From the NCBI RefSeq assembly GCF_016765675.1, contig NZ_JAESWB010000168.1:248001-312000 (forward strand): 64,000 nucleotides of DNA, written 5' to 3'. The stretch is from Neobacillus paridis (GTDB taxonomy: Bacteria > Bacillota > Bacilli > Bacillales > Cytobacillaceae). Within the stretch, counting starts at the first letter, position 1. Every line of letters begins with the position of its first letter. Below, one piece after another: positions 1 to 8,934 of the stretch. The notes under the pieces were generated by a model. The model was not told the origin of the DNA and did not search any database. It saw nothing but the letters and a program-made list of their open reading frames with translations. The position numbers and the translations under genes are program-made.

Positions 1-2
1 CG

Positions 3-320
3 GAAGTTTCCTTTGATGAACCATTAAACATTGATTGGGATGGAAATGAGTTATTATTATCCGATGTCTTGGGCACGGATGATGACATTATTACTAAGGA
101 CCTTGAAGCAAATGTAGACCGTAAGCTGCTATCGAAGGCTTTGCATCAACTTACCGATAGGGAAAAGCAAATTATGGAGCTTCGCTTCGGGCTGACAAAT
201 GGTGAAGAAAAAACGCAGAAAGATGTAGCCGATATGCTCGGGATTTCCCAATCGTATATTTCCCGGCTTGAAAAAAGAATTATAAAAAGGCTGCGCAAGG
301 AATTTAATAAAATGGTGTGA
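3..320 (+). CDS. sigE: RNA polymerase sporulation sigma factor SigE, 3' part
   Basis: Only the last 105 codons are in the window; the gene begins upstream of base 1 and codon phase starts at base 3. The visible part is sigma region 4, with the helix-turn-helix around [20 protein letters not shown], the segment that reads the -35 element. SigE is the early mother-cell sporulation factor, made as an inactive precursor whose N-terminal pro-sequence would lie outside this window. It is followed by a strong terminator and then sigG, the order known in Bacillus, where spoIIGA normally precedes sigE. Identity is very secure from near-identity to the remembered Bacillus protein. Confidence 0.96.
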   Translation, partial: EVSFDEPLNIDWDGNELLLSDVLGTDDDIITKDLEANVDRKLLSKALHQLTDREKQIMELRFGLTNGEEKTQKDVADMLGISQSYISRLEKRIIKRLRKEFNKMV

Positions 321-398
321 GGCTAGACAAAGAAAAGAAAATTTTTCCCACAAAAAATACCTTATGATTTCATGATTTAACACTAATTTTGGTCGATC

Positions 399-440
399 AT
401 GCACCTGTTCACCTGGTTGGACAGGTGCATATTTTTTTTC
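399..440 (+). terminator. Rho-independent terminator of sigE
   Basis: A 10-bp perfect stem (ATGCACCTGT, 399-408, with ACAGGTGCAT, 421-430) is followed by a run of eight T. It separates the SigE transcript from sigG. Its right arm overlaps the candidate sigG promoter. Confidence 0.9.
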
Positions 441-455
441 CCTGCGGAGATACTG
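427..455 (+). promoter_or_regulatory. Candidate SigF-dependent promoter of sigG
   Basis: GCATA (427-431) and GGAGATACTG (446-455), 14 bases apart, match the remembered SigF consensus (GYWTA, about 15 bases, GGNNANANTR). The -35 element lies in the right arm of the sigE terminator. In B. subtilis sigG is transcribed by SigF in the forespore, so the location and sequence agree. Assignment is by motif only. Confidence 0.7.
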
Positions 456-491
456 TTTTTGTACAGCAGCTCCTGTGAGGAGGGAACAGAA

Positions 492-1271
492 TTGACTCGA
501 AATAAAGTTGAAATTTGCGGTGTAGACACATCAAAACTTCCAGTGTTAAAAAACGAAGAAATGAGAATACTCTTCAAGCAAATGCAAGAGGGTGATTTAT
601 CTGCCCGTGAAAAGCTTGTCAACGGTAATCTGCGCCTTGTCTTAAGCGTAATTCAAAGGTTTAATAACCGAGGAGAATTTGTTGATGATCTATTTCAGGT
701 TGGCTGTATTGGACTGATGAAATCGATTGATAATTTCGATTTAGGCCAAAATGTAAAGTTTTCTACTTATGCTGTGCCGATGATAATTGGGGAAATACGG
801 CGCTACTTACGAGATAATAACCCCATTCGCGTTTCTCGCAGTTTACGGGATATCGCCTATAAGGCCCTCCAAGTAAGGGAACGATTAATGAGTGAAACAT
901 CAAGAGAACCAACCGCAGAGGAGATTGCTAAAGTTTTAGAAGTGCCGCATGAAGAAATCGTCTTTGCCTTAGATGCGATTCAAGATCCGGTTTCTCTTTT
1001 CGAGCCAATTTATAATGATGGCGGCGACCCTATTTATGTAATGGATCAATTAAGTGATGAGCGCAACAAAGACATTCATTGGATTGAAGAGATTGCTTTA
1101 AAAGAAGGCATGCGAAGATTAAATGAACGTGAAAAATTAATATTGCGAAAACGATTCTTTCAAGGGAAAACACAAATGGAAGTGGCTGATGAAATCGGGA
1201 TTTCGCAAGCACAAGTTTCCCGCTTGGAAAAAGCAGCCATCAGACAAATGAATAAAAACATTCAAAGCTAA
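492..1271 (+). CDS. sigG: RNA polymerase late forespore sigma factor SigG
   Basis: A 259-residue sigma-70 family factor that directs late forespore gene expression. The start is TTG at 492, preceded by GAGGAGGG at 477-484 with 7 bases spacing; the protein then begins MTRNKVEICGVDTSKLP, as in known SigG. The frame is open further upstream to an ATG at 399, but that falls inside the terminator stem. Region 2 core-binding and -10 recognition segments (DDLFQVGCIGLMKSIDNFD, about residues 70-90) and the region 4 helix-turn-helix (TQMEVADEIGISQAQVSRLE, about residues 228-247) are intact. Probably monocistronic, with its own SigF-type promoter and terminator. Confidence 0.96.
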   Translation: MTRNKVEICGVDTSKLPVLKNEEMRILFKQMQEGDLSAREKLVNGNLRLVLSVIQRFNNRGEFVDDLFQVGCIGLMKSIDNFDLGQNVKFSTYAVPMIIGEIRRYLRDNNPIRVSRSLRDIAYKALQVRERLMSETSREPTAEEIAKVLEVPHEEIVFALDAIQDPVSLFEPIYNDGGDPIYVMDQLSDERNKDIHWIEEIALKEGMRRLNEREKLILRKRFFQGKTQMEVADEIGISQAQVSRLEKAAIRQMNKNIQS

Positions 1272-1297
1272 AGCTGCCATTTGGGCAGCTTTTTTTC
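1271..1297 (+). terminator. Rho-independent terminator of sigG
   Basis: Stem AAGCTGCC (1271-1278) with GGCAGCTT (1284-1291), a short loop, then a T-run. It starts at the last base of the sigG stop codon. Confidence 0.88.
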
Positions 1298-1361
1298 TAT
1301 GCTATATTCCTGAAGCCAATCATATATTTTATTGAAAGTATCGGATTGGGGAGTGATGTAG

Positions 1362-1625
1362 ATGGTTAAAATTTCAGAATTTCAAATAAAGGATGTTGTC
1401 AATGTATCGGATGGAAAGAGGCTTGGCAATATAGGCGATATTGAGATTAATCTTTCAACAGGAAAAATTGAAGCAGTTGTCATTTCCGGGAATGGCAGGA
1501 TGCTCGGCTTTTTCGGAAAAGAGGATGAAGTCGTGATTCCTTGGAACAATATCATTAAAATTGGCCAGGATGTCATTTTAGTCAGATTTAAAGGTGCTGA
1601 AGAAAAATCAACCGATGAGGGATAG
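1362..1625 (+). CDS. ylmC: YlmC/YmxH family sporulation protein (PRC-barrel)
   Basis: An 87-residue PRC-barrel protein of the YlmC/YmxH family. The small beta-barrel is seen in the sequence KRLGNIGDIEINLSTGKIEAVVI and the following strand pairs. It follows the sigG terminator and precedes pgeF, the position of ylmC in Bacillus. The biochemical role is not established; the family is annotated as sporulation-related because of its conservation in spore formers. The B. subtilis ABC-type gene ylmA, remembered as lying between sigG and ylmC, is absent here. The start ATG follows GGGGAGTGATGTAG, an acceptable ribosome binding site. Confidence 0.88.
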   Translation: MVKISEFQIKDVVNVSDGKRLGNIGDIEINLSTGKIEAVVISGNGRMLGFFGKEDEVVIPWNNIIKIGQDVILVRFKGAEEKSTDEG

Positions 1626-1682
1626 TGTGCACGAATCTTCTTTTCATGGTAAACTATAGAAAAACATAAGAGGGTACTTTAA

Positions 1683-2501
1683 ATGGAACCTTTTGTTAGA
1701 GATAATCAATCCTATTTAACAATTGAACCTTGGATGCAGCAGTTTCCCGGACTCGTTGCCGGTTTTACAACCAAAACCGGCGGTGTCAGTCATGGAGAGT
1801 TCGCTTCGCTAAACCTGGGTTTTCATGTTGGCGATCAAGTAACTGATGTTTGTGCTAATCGCTTAATCGTTGCAAAAGAACTGGACTTCCCGTTAAACCG
1901 TTGGGTCGGGGCCGAACAAATCCATGATATTGTGGTCAAAAAAGTTACAAAAGCGGATTGTGGAAAAGGCGCGGACTTCTATGACCACTCGATTAAAGGA
2001 ACGGATGGTTTTTATACAAATGAAACGGGAATCTTGTTGACGCTGTGCTATGCTGACTGTGTTCCGATTTACTTTATTGCCCCTGACTTTGGGATGATTG
2101 GGGTTCTTCATGCCGGCTGGAAAGGCACCGTTGCCCAAATAGCCAGACAAATGGTTGAAGCATGGAATAAAGATGGCATTAAGCCCGGCGATATTCATGT
2201 GACAATTGGTCCCTCCATTTGCGAAAAATGTTACATTGTCGATAATCGTGTCGTTAATTTAGTAGAAAATATACTAGAAGATGTCGATGGAAAACCATAT
2301 AATTTAATTAATGATGGACAATATTCTTTAGATTTGCGTGCATTAAATCGGCAAATCCTGCTGAAGGCTGGGATTCCTGCCCAGCAAATTATGGTGACCA
2401 ATCTATGTACCAGCTGTGATTCGGAGTTGTTTTTTTCGCATCGCCGTGATCAAGGGAAAACAGGCAGAATGTTAAGTTTCATTGGTTGGAAGGAGATCTG
2501 A
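1683..2501 (+). CDS. pgeF: Peptidoglycan editing factor PgeF / YfiH-LACC1 family protein
   Basis: A 272-residue protein of the YfiH/LACC1 (formerly multicopper polyphenol oxidase) family. Bacterial members have been described as peptidoglycan editing factors and as purine nucleoside-cleaving enzymes; the exact substrate cannot be read from sequence. Family metal/catalytic residues are visible: CYADCVPIYF (about 122-131), HAGWKGT (about 147-153), GPSICEKCY and the C-terminal CTSCDSELFFSHRRD. It corresponds to B. subtilis ylmD and overlaps or abuts ylmE, implying cotranscription toward sepF. Confidence 0.9.
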   Translation: MEPFVRDNQSYLTIEPWMQQFPGLVAGFTTKTGGVSHGEFASLNLGFHVGDQVTDVCANRLIVAKELDFPLNRWVGAEQIHDIVVKKVTKADCGKGADFYDHSIKGTDGFYTNETGILLTLCYADCVPIYFIAPDFGMIGVLHAGWKGTVAQIARQMVEAWNKDGIKPGDIHVTIGPSICEKCYIVDNRVVNLVENILEDVDGKPYNLINDGQYSLDLRALNRQILLKAGIPAQQIMVTNLCTSCDSELFFSHRRDQGKTGRMLSFIGWKEI

Positions 2502-2509
2502 TTTCATTC

Positions 2510-3187
2510 ATGAAAGTAACAGAAAAACTTGAACGTATTAAGCAGCAAATTGATCAGGCCTGTCAAAGAGTAAATCGTAAACCTGAAGAGATTCGGATCA
2601 TTGCCGTTACAAAATATGTAACGGTTGAAAGAGCAAAAGAGGCATTAGATGCCGGGCTTACTGATTTCGGTGAAAATCGTGATGAAGGTCTCATAAGTAA
2701 GTGGGAGGTTCTAGGGGACAAGCCTGTTTGGCACTATATTGGTACGTTACAATCGCGAAAGGTAAAAAACATTATCGATAAAGTCGAATATATTCATTCG
2801 TTGGATCGCCTGTCATTGGCAAAGGAGATTAATAAACGGGCACAACGAAAGATAAAATGCCTTGTCCAAGTCAATGTCTCCGGGGAGGAATCAAAACACG
2901 GTCTGCCTCTTGAAGAGGTGATTTCCTTTATTGAATCACTTCGTCCATTTGAGAATATTCGTGTTGAAGGCTTAATGACGATGGCACCATTGACGAATGA
3001 TGAACAGATCATACGGGATTGTTTTCGTAAGTTAAGCAAGCTTCGCAAACAGGTTCAAGCATTACATTTGGATTTTGCCCCCTGTACAGAACTTTCCATG
3101 GGAATGTCTAATGATTATTCAATCGCCATTGAAGAAGGAGCCACGATGGTCAGGATCGGCACGGCACTTGTTGGTGAAGATGATTAG
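2510..3187 (+). CDS. ylmE: YggS/PLPBP family pyridoxal phosphate homeostasis protein
   Basis: A 225-residue single-domain PLP-binding protein of the YggS/PROSC family, thought to buffer and deliver pyridoxal 5'-phosphate rather than catalyse a reaction. The PLP lysine is expected at K35 in IIAVTKYV; GENRDEGL, HYIGTLQSRK and SMGMSNDYSIAIEEG are typical family segments. I chose ATG 2510 because the product then begins like B. subtilis YlmE; an in-frame TTG at 2486 lies inside pgeF and upstream of the AAGGAG site (2490-2495). It ends 11 bases before sepF. Confidence 0.9.
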   Translation: MKVTEKLERIKQQIDQACQRVNRKPEEIRIIAVTKYVTVERAKEALDAGLTDFGENRDEGLISKWEVLGDKPVWHYIGTLQSRKVKNIIDKVEYIHSLDRLSLAKEINKRAQRKIKCLVQVNVSGEESKHGLPLEEVISFIESLRPFENIRVEGLMTMAPLTNDEQIIRDCFRKLSKLRKQVQALHLDFAPCTELSMGMSNDYSIAIEEGATMVRIGTALVGEDD

Positions 3188-3198
3188 GGGAGAAAAAG

Positions 3199-3648
3199 AT
3201 GACGATAAAATCTAAATTAAAAACATTTTTCTTTTTAGATGATGAATATGAGGACAGCGAAAGTTTTGAAGAACGAACAGAACCAAAAAAAACCTCAAAG
3301 CCTGGTGGAAAAACGCAAAATGTAGTTAGTCTTCAAAGTATCCCAAAGCAATCAAATGGGCAAAAGGCTTCTAAAGTTATTCTGGCGGAGCCTGGAACAT
3401 ATGCTGAAGCAACAGAAATTGCCGACCATTTAAAGAATCACCGCGCTGTAGTCGTTAATTTACAGCGGATTGACCGCGAACAAGGACGGCAAATTATTGA
3501 TTTTCTAAGTGGTGTTGTTTATACCCTTGGAGGAGATATGCAGAAGATTGGGACAAATATTTTCTTATGCACGCCGGATAATGTTGAGGTGTCGGGAAAT
3601 ATCACTGATCTTTTTCCAGAACAAGATATTCATAAAATGAGGTGGTAA
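3199..3648 (+). CDS. sepF: Cell division protein SepF
   Basis: A 149-residue FtsZ-interacting division protein. In the family, an N-terminal amphipathic helix (here [12 protein letters not shown]) anchors to the membrane and a C-terminal beta-rich domain (about residues 60-149) forms rings that bundle FtsZ filaments. The central segment (about 15-55) is acidic, polar and probably disordered, as is usual. It has a good ribosome binding site (GGGGAG) and abuts ylmG, in the conserved ylmE-sepF-ylmG-ylmH-divIVA division cluster. Confidence 0.94.
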   Translation: MTIKSKLKTFFFLDDEYEDSESFEERTEPKKTSKPGGKTQNVVSLQSIPKQSNGQKASKVILAEPGTYAEATEIADHLKNHRAVVVNLQRIDREQGRQIIDFLSGVVYTLGGDMQKIGTNIFLCTPDNVEVSGNITDLFPEQDIHKMRW

Positions 3649-3653
3649 TGGGA

Positions 3654-3917
3654 ATGTATTTTGTGATAAGTCTATTGCAGCAGCTAATTCAGATCTATTC
3701 ATGGGCATTAATTATTTATATCTTAATGTCATGGTTTCCTAATGCGCGCGATACATCTGTCGGCAGGTTTTTAGCGAGGATTTGTGAGCCGTATCTGGAA
3801 CCGTTTAGAAAAATAATTCCGCCAATTGGGATGATTGATATATCTCCAATTGTGGCGTTTCTTGTGTTAAACTTTGCCCAAAGAGGCTTAGTCAGCGTCT
3901 ATCAAATGATTGGATAA
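3654..3917 (+). CDS. ylmG: YggT/YlmG family membrane protein
   Basis: An 87-residue YggT-family protein with two hydrophobic segments (about 3-25 and 62-84) joined by the conserved [20 protein letters not shown] region. Plastid and cyanobacterial relatives influence thylakoid or nucleoid distribution; in Bacillus the role is unknown but linked to division by location. I chose ATG 3654 because the AGGTGG site at 3640-3645 is then well spaced. GTG 3642 and ATG 3648 are in-frame alternatives that would overlap the sepF stop. Confidence 0.88.
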   Translation: MYFVISLLQQLIQIYSWALIIYILMSWFPNARDTSVGRFLARICEPYLEPFRKIIPPIGMIDISPIVAFLVLNFAQRGLVSVYQMIG

Positions 3918-3947
3918 CTAATTTTCGTCCGGGTTGTGTATACACTT

Positions 3948-4721
3948 ATGAGCATTTATCAACATTTTCGTCCAGAAGAAAGGGAATTTATTGATCAGGT
4001 AACCGATTGGAAGGAGAATGTCGAGCAGCAATATGCGTCCAAACTGACCGATTTTCTCGATCCGCGGGAGCAGCATATTTTAAAATCAATTATTGGTGAA
4101 TCAGGTGATGTGAAGTATTCCTTCTTTGGCGGTATCGATAATGGGGAAAGAAAACGGGCATTACTGTATCCAGATTATCTCACACCCAATGAAGAAGATT
4201 TTCAAATCAGCCTATTTGAAATTGAATATCCAAAAAAATTTGTGACAATTGAACACCGTCAGGTTTTAGGAACGCTAATGTCCCTAGGTCTGAAACGCGG
4301 AAAGTTTGGTGATATTCTGATTGCAGATGAACGGGTTCAATTTTTAGCTGCAACGGAAGCAGCCAGTTTTATTATAAACCATGTTGAAACCATTGGCCGT
4401 GCAGGTGTAAAACTTGTTGAAAAACCGTTAGATCAAGCACTCGATTTAAAGGAAATATGGGATGAAAGCGAAATAACAGTATCTTCCCTGCGCCTGGATA
4501 CTGTTATTTCTAGTGTTTTTCATCTATCAAGACAAAAATCGCAGCTTTTCATTCAACATGGGGTGGCCAAAGTAAATTGGACAATGATTGAAAATCCTTC
4601 ATTTTCATGTGGGGAAGGCGACTTGATTTCCGTTCGCGGTTATGGAAGGTCGAAAATTCTTCGTATTGATGGAAAAACAAAAAAAGAAAAATGGCGAATG
4701 CTTATAGGAAAGCAAAAATAA
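3948..4721 (+). CDS. ylmH: S4-domain RNA-binding protein YlmH
   Basis: A 257-residue protein with an N-terminal YlmH-type domain and a C-terminal S4 RNA-binding domain (about 180-240, beginning LRLDTVISSVFHLSRQK). Work in B. subtilis, as I recall it, links YlmH to ribosome quality control by binding stalled 50S subunits in overlap with RqcP. That makes the presence of rqcH in this window notable. Start ATG 3948 gives MSIYQHFRPEEREF, like relatives; the ribosome binding site is weak and an in-frame GTG at 3936 is possible. Confidence 0.88.
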   Translation: MSIYQHFRPEEREFIDQVTDWKENVEQQYASKLTDFLDPREQHILKSIIGESGDVKYSFFGGIDNGERKRALLYPDYLTPNEEDFQISLFEIEYPKKFVTIEHRQVLGTLMSLGLKRGKFGDILIADERVQFLAATEAASFIINHVETIGRAGVKLVEKPLDQALDLKEIWDESEITVSSLRLDTVISSVFHLSRQKSQLFIQHGVAKVNWTMIENPSFSCGEGDLISVRGYGRSKILRIDGKTKKEKWRMLIGKQK

Positions 4722-4797
4722 TTTATTTGTTGAAGGATTTTTAAAAACCTTGTCGAATAATTCCTAATACATACAGAGATTTGTTGGAGGTGGCAGC

Positions 4798-5313
4798 ATG
4801 CCGTTAACGCCGTTAGATATTCATAATAAAGAATTTAATAAAGGATTCAGAGGATACGACGAGGACGAAGTAAATGAATTTTTGGACCAGGTGATTAAAG
4901 ATTATGAAATGGTTCTCAGGGAAAAGAAGGAACTGGAAGAACGCTTAGCCGACATGAATGAGCGCTTGAGCCATTTTTTAAATATTGAAGAAACCCTAAA
5001 TAAATCGATCGTAATTGCCCAAGAGGCCGGTGAAGAAGTAAGGCGGAATGCTCAAAAGGAAGCAAAACTTATTGTGAAGGAAGCCGAAAAAAATGCCGAC
5101 CGCATTATCAATGAATCGCTTTCAAAGGCGAGAAAAATTGCGCTTGAAATTGAAGATTTGAAGAAACAATCAAAAGTATTTCGAACCCGTTTTAAAATGC
5201 TGATTGAAGCACAGCTAGACATGCTGAATACCGATGATTGGGATCATTTATTGGAATATGAAGTAGATGCATCAGAGTTGAATCTTCAGGAAGAAGAAGA
5301 TTCACTGGCTTGA
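4798..5313 (+). CDS. divIVA: Septum/pole site-determining protein DivIVA
   Basis: A 171-residue coiled-coil protein that binds negatively curved membranes at poles and septa and recruits partners (MinJ and, during sporulation, chromosome-anchoring proteins). The N-terminal lipid-binding domain PLTPLDIHNKEFNKGFRGYD is intact, with the membrane-inserting F17 and R18 pair seen in B. subtilis. A long coiled coil (about 30-150) follows, and the C-terminus is acidic. GGAGGTGG precedes the start. A dedicated promoter in the 76-base gap after ylmH is plausible, but I could not identify a good -10/-35 pair. Its stop codon overlaps the ileS promoter. Confidence 0.96.
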   Translation: MPLTPLDIHNKEFNKGFRGYDEDEVNEFLDQVIKDYEMVLREKKELEERLADMNERLSHFLNIEETLNKSIVIAQEAGEEVRRNAQKEAKLIVKEAEKNADRIINESLSKARKIALEIEDLKKQSKVFRTRFKMLIEAQLDMLNTDDWDHLLEYEVDASELNLQEEEDSLA

Positions 5314-5339
5314 CGAATGATGTAATTGTAGCATATAAT
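5310..5339 (+). promoter_or_regulatory. SigA-type promoter of the ileS T-box transcript
   Basis: TTGACG (5310-5315), an 18-base spacer, then a perfect TATAAT (5334-5339). The -35 element overlaps the divIVA stop codon. Transcription would start near 5346, just upstream of the T-box leader. Confidence 0.75.
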
Positions 5340-5345
5340 TTCTTA

Positions 5346-5640
5346 ACAGATTATTACGAATAGAATGGCTGACGATGATAGGGACAGTACAATTTTCAGG
5401 ATGCTTTTATTAGCGAACCAGGGATGGTGGAAGCCTGGTAGAGCAGAATATTGGAAAATCACCCTTGAGTTCCGTGTTGAACATCTTTAAAAAAGGCTAG
5501 TAGACACTGGCGTGTTATTTACGTTACAAATAAGAAAAGCGGGTGGAACAATAGCTGTTCTGTCTATCAGGGTGGTACCGCGGGAAATAACCTTCTCGTC
5601 CCTCTATAGGGATGAGAGGGTTTTTTTTATCGTTGTAATT
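5346..5640 (+). promoter_or_regulatory. T-box leader (tRNA-Ile sensing) of ileS
   Basis: The 388-base gap between divIVA and ileS holds a T-box riboswitch. Stem I starts around 5370. A specifier candidate ATC (isoleucine) is at 5458-5460 in GAAAATCACCCTTGAG, a typical specifier-loop context. The T-box sequence AGGGTGGTACCGCG is at 5569-5582. Its TGGT pairs with the ACCA end of uncharged tRNA, and U opposite discriminator A suits tRNA-Ile. A terminator (5591-5628) follows. Uncharged tRNA-Ile would stabilise the antiterminator and allow ileS expression. Confidence 0.93.
5591..5628 (+). terminator. T-box attenuator terminator upstream of ileS
   Basis: A 12-bp stem (5591-5602 with 5609-5620, two G-U pairs) followed by eight T. 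The left arm is adjacent to the T-box sequence and would be displaced in the antiterminator. Confidence 0.9.
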
Positions 5641-5701
5641 ACTTATACTTTTCTGAAAAAGTGACCATTCTATTTTAATAGCAAGTATTGGAGGAAGAAA
5701 G

Positions 5702-8473
5702 ATGGACTACAAAGATACGTTGTTAATGCCGAAAACGGAGTTTCCGATGCGCGGCAATCTCCCCAAACGTGAACCGGAAATCCAGGCGAAATGGGAAGAA
5801 ATGAACATTTATCAAAAGGTACAGGAACGGACAAAAGGCCGGCCCATGTTTGTGCTTCATGATGGACCACCATATGCAAATGGGGATATCCATATGGGGC
5901 ATGCCTTGAATAAAATTTTAAAGGATATTATTGTCCGCCATAAATCAATGACCGGTTACCATGCGCCATATGTACCAGGCTGGGATACGCACGGATTGCC
6001 AATCGAACAGGCATTAACGAATAAAGGCGTGAAAAGAAAAGAAATGTCTGTTGCTGATTTCCGTAAACTTTGTATGGAATATGCTTATGAACAAATTAAT
6101 AACCAACGGACACAGTTTAAGCGTCTGGGGGTCAGAGGAGATTGGGAAAACCCATACATCACCTTAAAACCGGAATATGAAGCCCAGCAAATAAAGGTTT
6201 TCGGGGAAATGGCGAAAAAGGGCTATATTTATAAAGGTCTAAAGCCTGTATATTGGTCCCCATCCAGTGAGTCAGCTCTTGCTGAAGCAGAAATTGAATA
6301 TAAAGATAAACGGTCACCATCGATTTACGTTGCCTTTAAGGTGAAAGATGGCAAAGGCGTTCTTGATCACGATACGGAAATCGTTATCTGGACAACCACA
6401 CCATGGACTATCCCGGCAAACTTGGGGATTTCCGTCCATCCAGATTTAACTTATGTAGTCGCCGCCGTTAATGGTCATAAATATTTAGTGGCTGAAAGCC
6501 TGCTTGAATCAGCGGCAAAGGAAATCGGTTGGGAAGCACCGCAAATCGTCCAGAAGCTTAAAGGAACTGATTTAGAGTACATTGTGGCCAGCCACCCATT
6601 ATATGATCGTGATTCCTTAGTGATGTTAGGCGAACATGTTACAACAGACGCTGGTACCGGCTGTGTCCATACAGCACCGGGACACGGGGAGGACGACTTT
6701 ATTATAGGTCAAAAATACGGTCTGGATGTCCTCTGTCCTGTTGATGATAAAGGCTGTATGACGAGGGAAGCGCCGGGTTTTGAAGGGTTGTTTATCGAAG
6801 ATGCCAATAAAGCGATTGGTCAAAAGCTGGAGGAAAAAGGAGCATTACTAAAACTGAGTTTTATCACCCATTCCTATCCGCATGACTGGCGGACGAAAAA
6901 ACCGGTTATTTTCCGGGCAACGGCTCAATGGTTTGCTTCGATTAAAGATTTCCGCGAACAATTACTTGAGGCTGTGAAAGAGACAAAATGGGTTCCAGCT
7001 TGGGGAGAAACACGCCTTTTCAATATGGTCCGTGATCGCGGAGACTGGTGTATTTCCAGACAGCGTGTCTGGGGAGTGCCTATTCCAGTGTTTTATGCTG
7101 AAAATGGGCAAGAAATTATTACCGATGAAACGATTAATCATATTTCTAATCTTTTCCGTCAATACGGGTCGAATGTCTGGTTTGAACGGGAAGCAAAGGA
7201 CCTGCTGCCGGAAGGCTTCACTCATCCGGGAAGCCCAAATGGAAAATTCACGAAAGAAACAGATATCATGGATGTTTGGTTTGACTCTGGCTCATCACAC
7301 CAAGCCGTTTTGCTTGAAAGAGATGATTTAGTCCGTCCTGCCGACCTTTACCTGGAAGGCTCTGACCAATACCGCGGCTGGTTTAATTCATCGTTATCAA
7401 CTGCCGTTGCGGTTACCGGAAAGGCACCATATAAAGGGGTATTAAGCCATGGTTTTGCCTTGGACGGTGAAGGACGAAAAATGAGTAAATCATTAGGAAA
7501 TGTTGTCGTTCCTGCCAAGGTTATGAATCAACTAGGAGCAGATATTTTACGTCTGTGGGTGGCATCTGTTGATTACCAAGCTGATGTCCGCGTGTCTGAC
7601 GCGATTCTAAAACAGGTAGCGGAGGTTTACCGCAAAATCCGCAATACCTTCCGTTTCTTATTAGGAAACCTGGCTGATTTTGATCCGGCAAAGGATAAAC
7701 TTCCTTACGAAAAACTTCGCGAGGTAGACCAATTTATTCTGGTTAAATTAAATAAGTTGATTAAATTGGTTCGTAATGCTTATGAGAATTACGATTATTC
7801 CGGTATTTATCATGCGGTAAATAATTTCTGTACCCTTGATTTAAGTGCCTTCTATTTAGACTTTGCCAAAGATGTATTATATATCGAAGCACAAGATAAC
7901 CATGCACGTCGGGCGATTCAGACGGTATTATATGAATCATTATTGGCACTAACAAAATTGGTTTCACCAATCCTGTCTCATACGGCCGACGAGGTGTGGC
8001 AATATATTCCTGGAGTTGATGAAGAAAGTGTTCAATTAACTGACATGCCGGAATATCAGGAGCTTCCTGGTGCTCAGGCTTTGGAGGAAAAGTGGACCGC
8101 CTTTATGAAGCTCCGTGATGATGTCTTAAAAGCATTGGAAGAGGCGCGTAATCAGAAGGTGATTGGAAAATCATTAACGGCTAAAGTTACGTTATACGTC
8201 AATGAGAAAACCAAGGATCTGTTAGAATCGATTGATGAAAGTCTAAATCAATTATTCATTGTATCAGGTTTTGAAGTTGCTGGTTTCTACGAGGCAGCGC
8301 CTGAGCATGCGCTAAAATTGGAAACAGCAGCGATTGTTGTCACAAAGGCTGAGGGGGAAACTTGCGAACGCTGCTGGGTCGTTACCCCTGAAATTGGTCA
8401 TGATCATGACCTGCCAACCTTATGCCCGCGTTGTGCAAAAGTCGTAAAAGAAAATTATTCACATCTCGTTTAA
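5702..8473 (+). CDS. ileS: Isoleucyl-tRNA synthetase
   Basis: A 923-residue class I aminoacyl-tRNA synthetase that charges tRNA-Ile. HMGH (64-67) is the HIGH motif and KMSKS is at 593-597. The CP1 editing domain lies between them (about 200-390; [13 protein letters not shown] and the [16 protein letters not shown] editing pocket are visible). Two C-terminal cysteine pairs (CERC and CPRC, about 889-910) form the zinc site of the bacterial-type enzyme. GGAGGAAAG precedes the ATG. Expression is governed by the upstream Ile T-box, and a terminator follows, so the gene is probably monocistronic. Confidence 0.98.
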   Translation: MDYKDTLLMPKTEFPMRGNLPKREPEIQAKWEEMNIYQKVQERTKGRPMFVLHDGPPYANGDIHMGHALNKILKDIIVRHKSMTGYHAPYVPGWDTHGLPIEQALTNKGVKRKEMSVADFRKLCMEYAYEQINNQRTQFKRLGVRGDWENPYITLKPEYEAQQIKVFGEMAKKGYIYKGLKPVYWSPSSESALAEAEIEYKDKRSPSIYVAFKVKDGKGVLDHDTEIVIWTTTPWTIPANLGISVHPDLTYVVAAVNGHKYLVAESLLESAAKEIGWEAPQIVQKLKGTDLEYIVASHPLYDRDSLVMLGEHVTTDAGTGCVHTAPGHGEDDFIIGQKYGLDVLCPVDDKGCMTREAPGFEGLFIEDANKAIGQKLEEKGALLKLSFITHSYPHDWRTKKPVIFRATAQWFASIKDFREQLLEAVKETKWVPAWGETRLFNMVRDRGDWCISRQRVWGVPIPVFYAENGQEIITDETINHISNLFRQYGSNVWFEREAKDLLPEGFTHPGSPNGKFTKETDIMDVWFDSGSSHQAVLLERDDLVRPADLYLEGSDQYRGWFNSSLSTAVAVTGKAPYKGVLSHGFALDGEGRKMSKSLGNVVVPAKVMNQLGADILRLWVASVDYQADVRVSDAILKQVAEVYRKIRNTFRFLLGNLADFDPAKDKLPYEKLREVDQFILVKLNKLIKLVRNAYENYDYSGIYHAVNNFCTLDLSAFYLDFAKDVLYIEAQDNHARRAIQTVLYESLLALTKLVSPILSHTADEVWQYIPGVDEESVQLTDMPEYQELPGAQALEEKWTAFMKLRDDVLKALEEARNQKVIGKSLTAKVTLYVNEKTKDLLESIDESLNQLFIVSGFEVAGFYEAAPEHALKLETAAIVVTKAEGETCERCWVVTPEIGHDHDLPTLCPRCAKVVKENYSHLV

Positions 8474-8483
8474 ACAGACTGAG

Positions 8484-8530
8484 AGAGGCTGCTCCAAAAC
8501 AATCGGAAGCAGCCTCTTTAAATTTTTTCC
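8484..8530 (+). terminator. Rho-independent terminator of ileS
   Basis: Stem AGAGGCTGCT (8484-8493) with AGCAGCCTCT (8508-8517), followed by a T-rich tail. Confidence 0.85.
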
Positions 8531-8630
8531 TTGTCCGTTAAATGTTGTCCGTGATGTCAATTGTTTTGCAGTTTCTGCGGTAGTTTCCCGGAGAAAATAA
8601 AACAAATGATGAAACGGAGGTAAAACACAT

Positions 8631-8927
8631 ATGAATGCGATACAGGAAAAATTGTTTTTGGAACTCCGTCAAACGAAAATTGAACTTGAACAGTCATTAA
8701 TGAGCAGACAGAATAGGGACTGGTTGACAAATCTTTTAGAATCAGAACTGAGAGATGTTAACGCTGCCATTTGTAAATTTGAACAAGGCCAATATGGTAA
8801 ATGCGAAAGGACGGGCGAATGGCTCCCAGAAAATTTATTGCAAATTATTCCTACTGTTAAATCAGTGAATGACTCCGAAATAGTTAATCGCTATTATAAA
8901 AAAACGATCTCAACCTTAGACTTGTAA
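8631..8927 (+). CDS. ylyA: YlyA-like DksA/TraR-family protein with degenerate zinc finger
   Basis: A 98-residue protein: an N-terminal helical coiled-coil segment (about 1-60) followed by the TraR/DksA-type core GQYGKCERTGEWLPENLL (about 65-82). Only one cysteine of the usual C4 zinc finger is present, so zinc binding is unlikely. It lies between ileS and lspA, the position of B. subtilis ylyA, a forespore-expressed DksA-like protein reported to modulate SigG RNA polymerase. GGAGAAAATA at 8590-8599 fits a SigF-type -10, but the -35 is poor. Orthology is inferred from position plus the family motif; function is not proven. Confidence 0.75.
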   Translation: MNAIQEKLFLELRQTKIELEQSLMSRQNRDWLTNLLESELRDVNAAICKFEQGQYGKCERTGEWLPENLLQIIPTVKSVNDSEIVNRYYKKTISTLDL

Positions 8928-8934
8928 CGTTACA

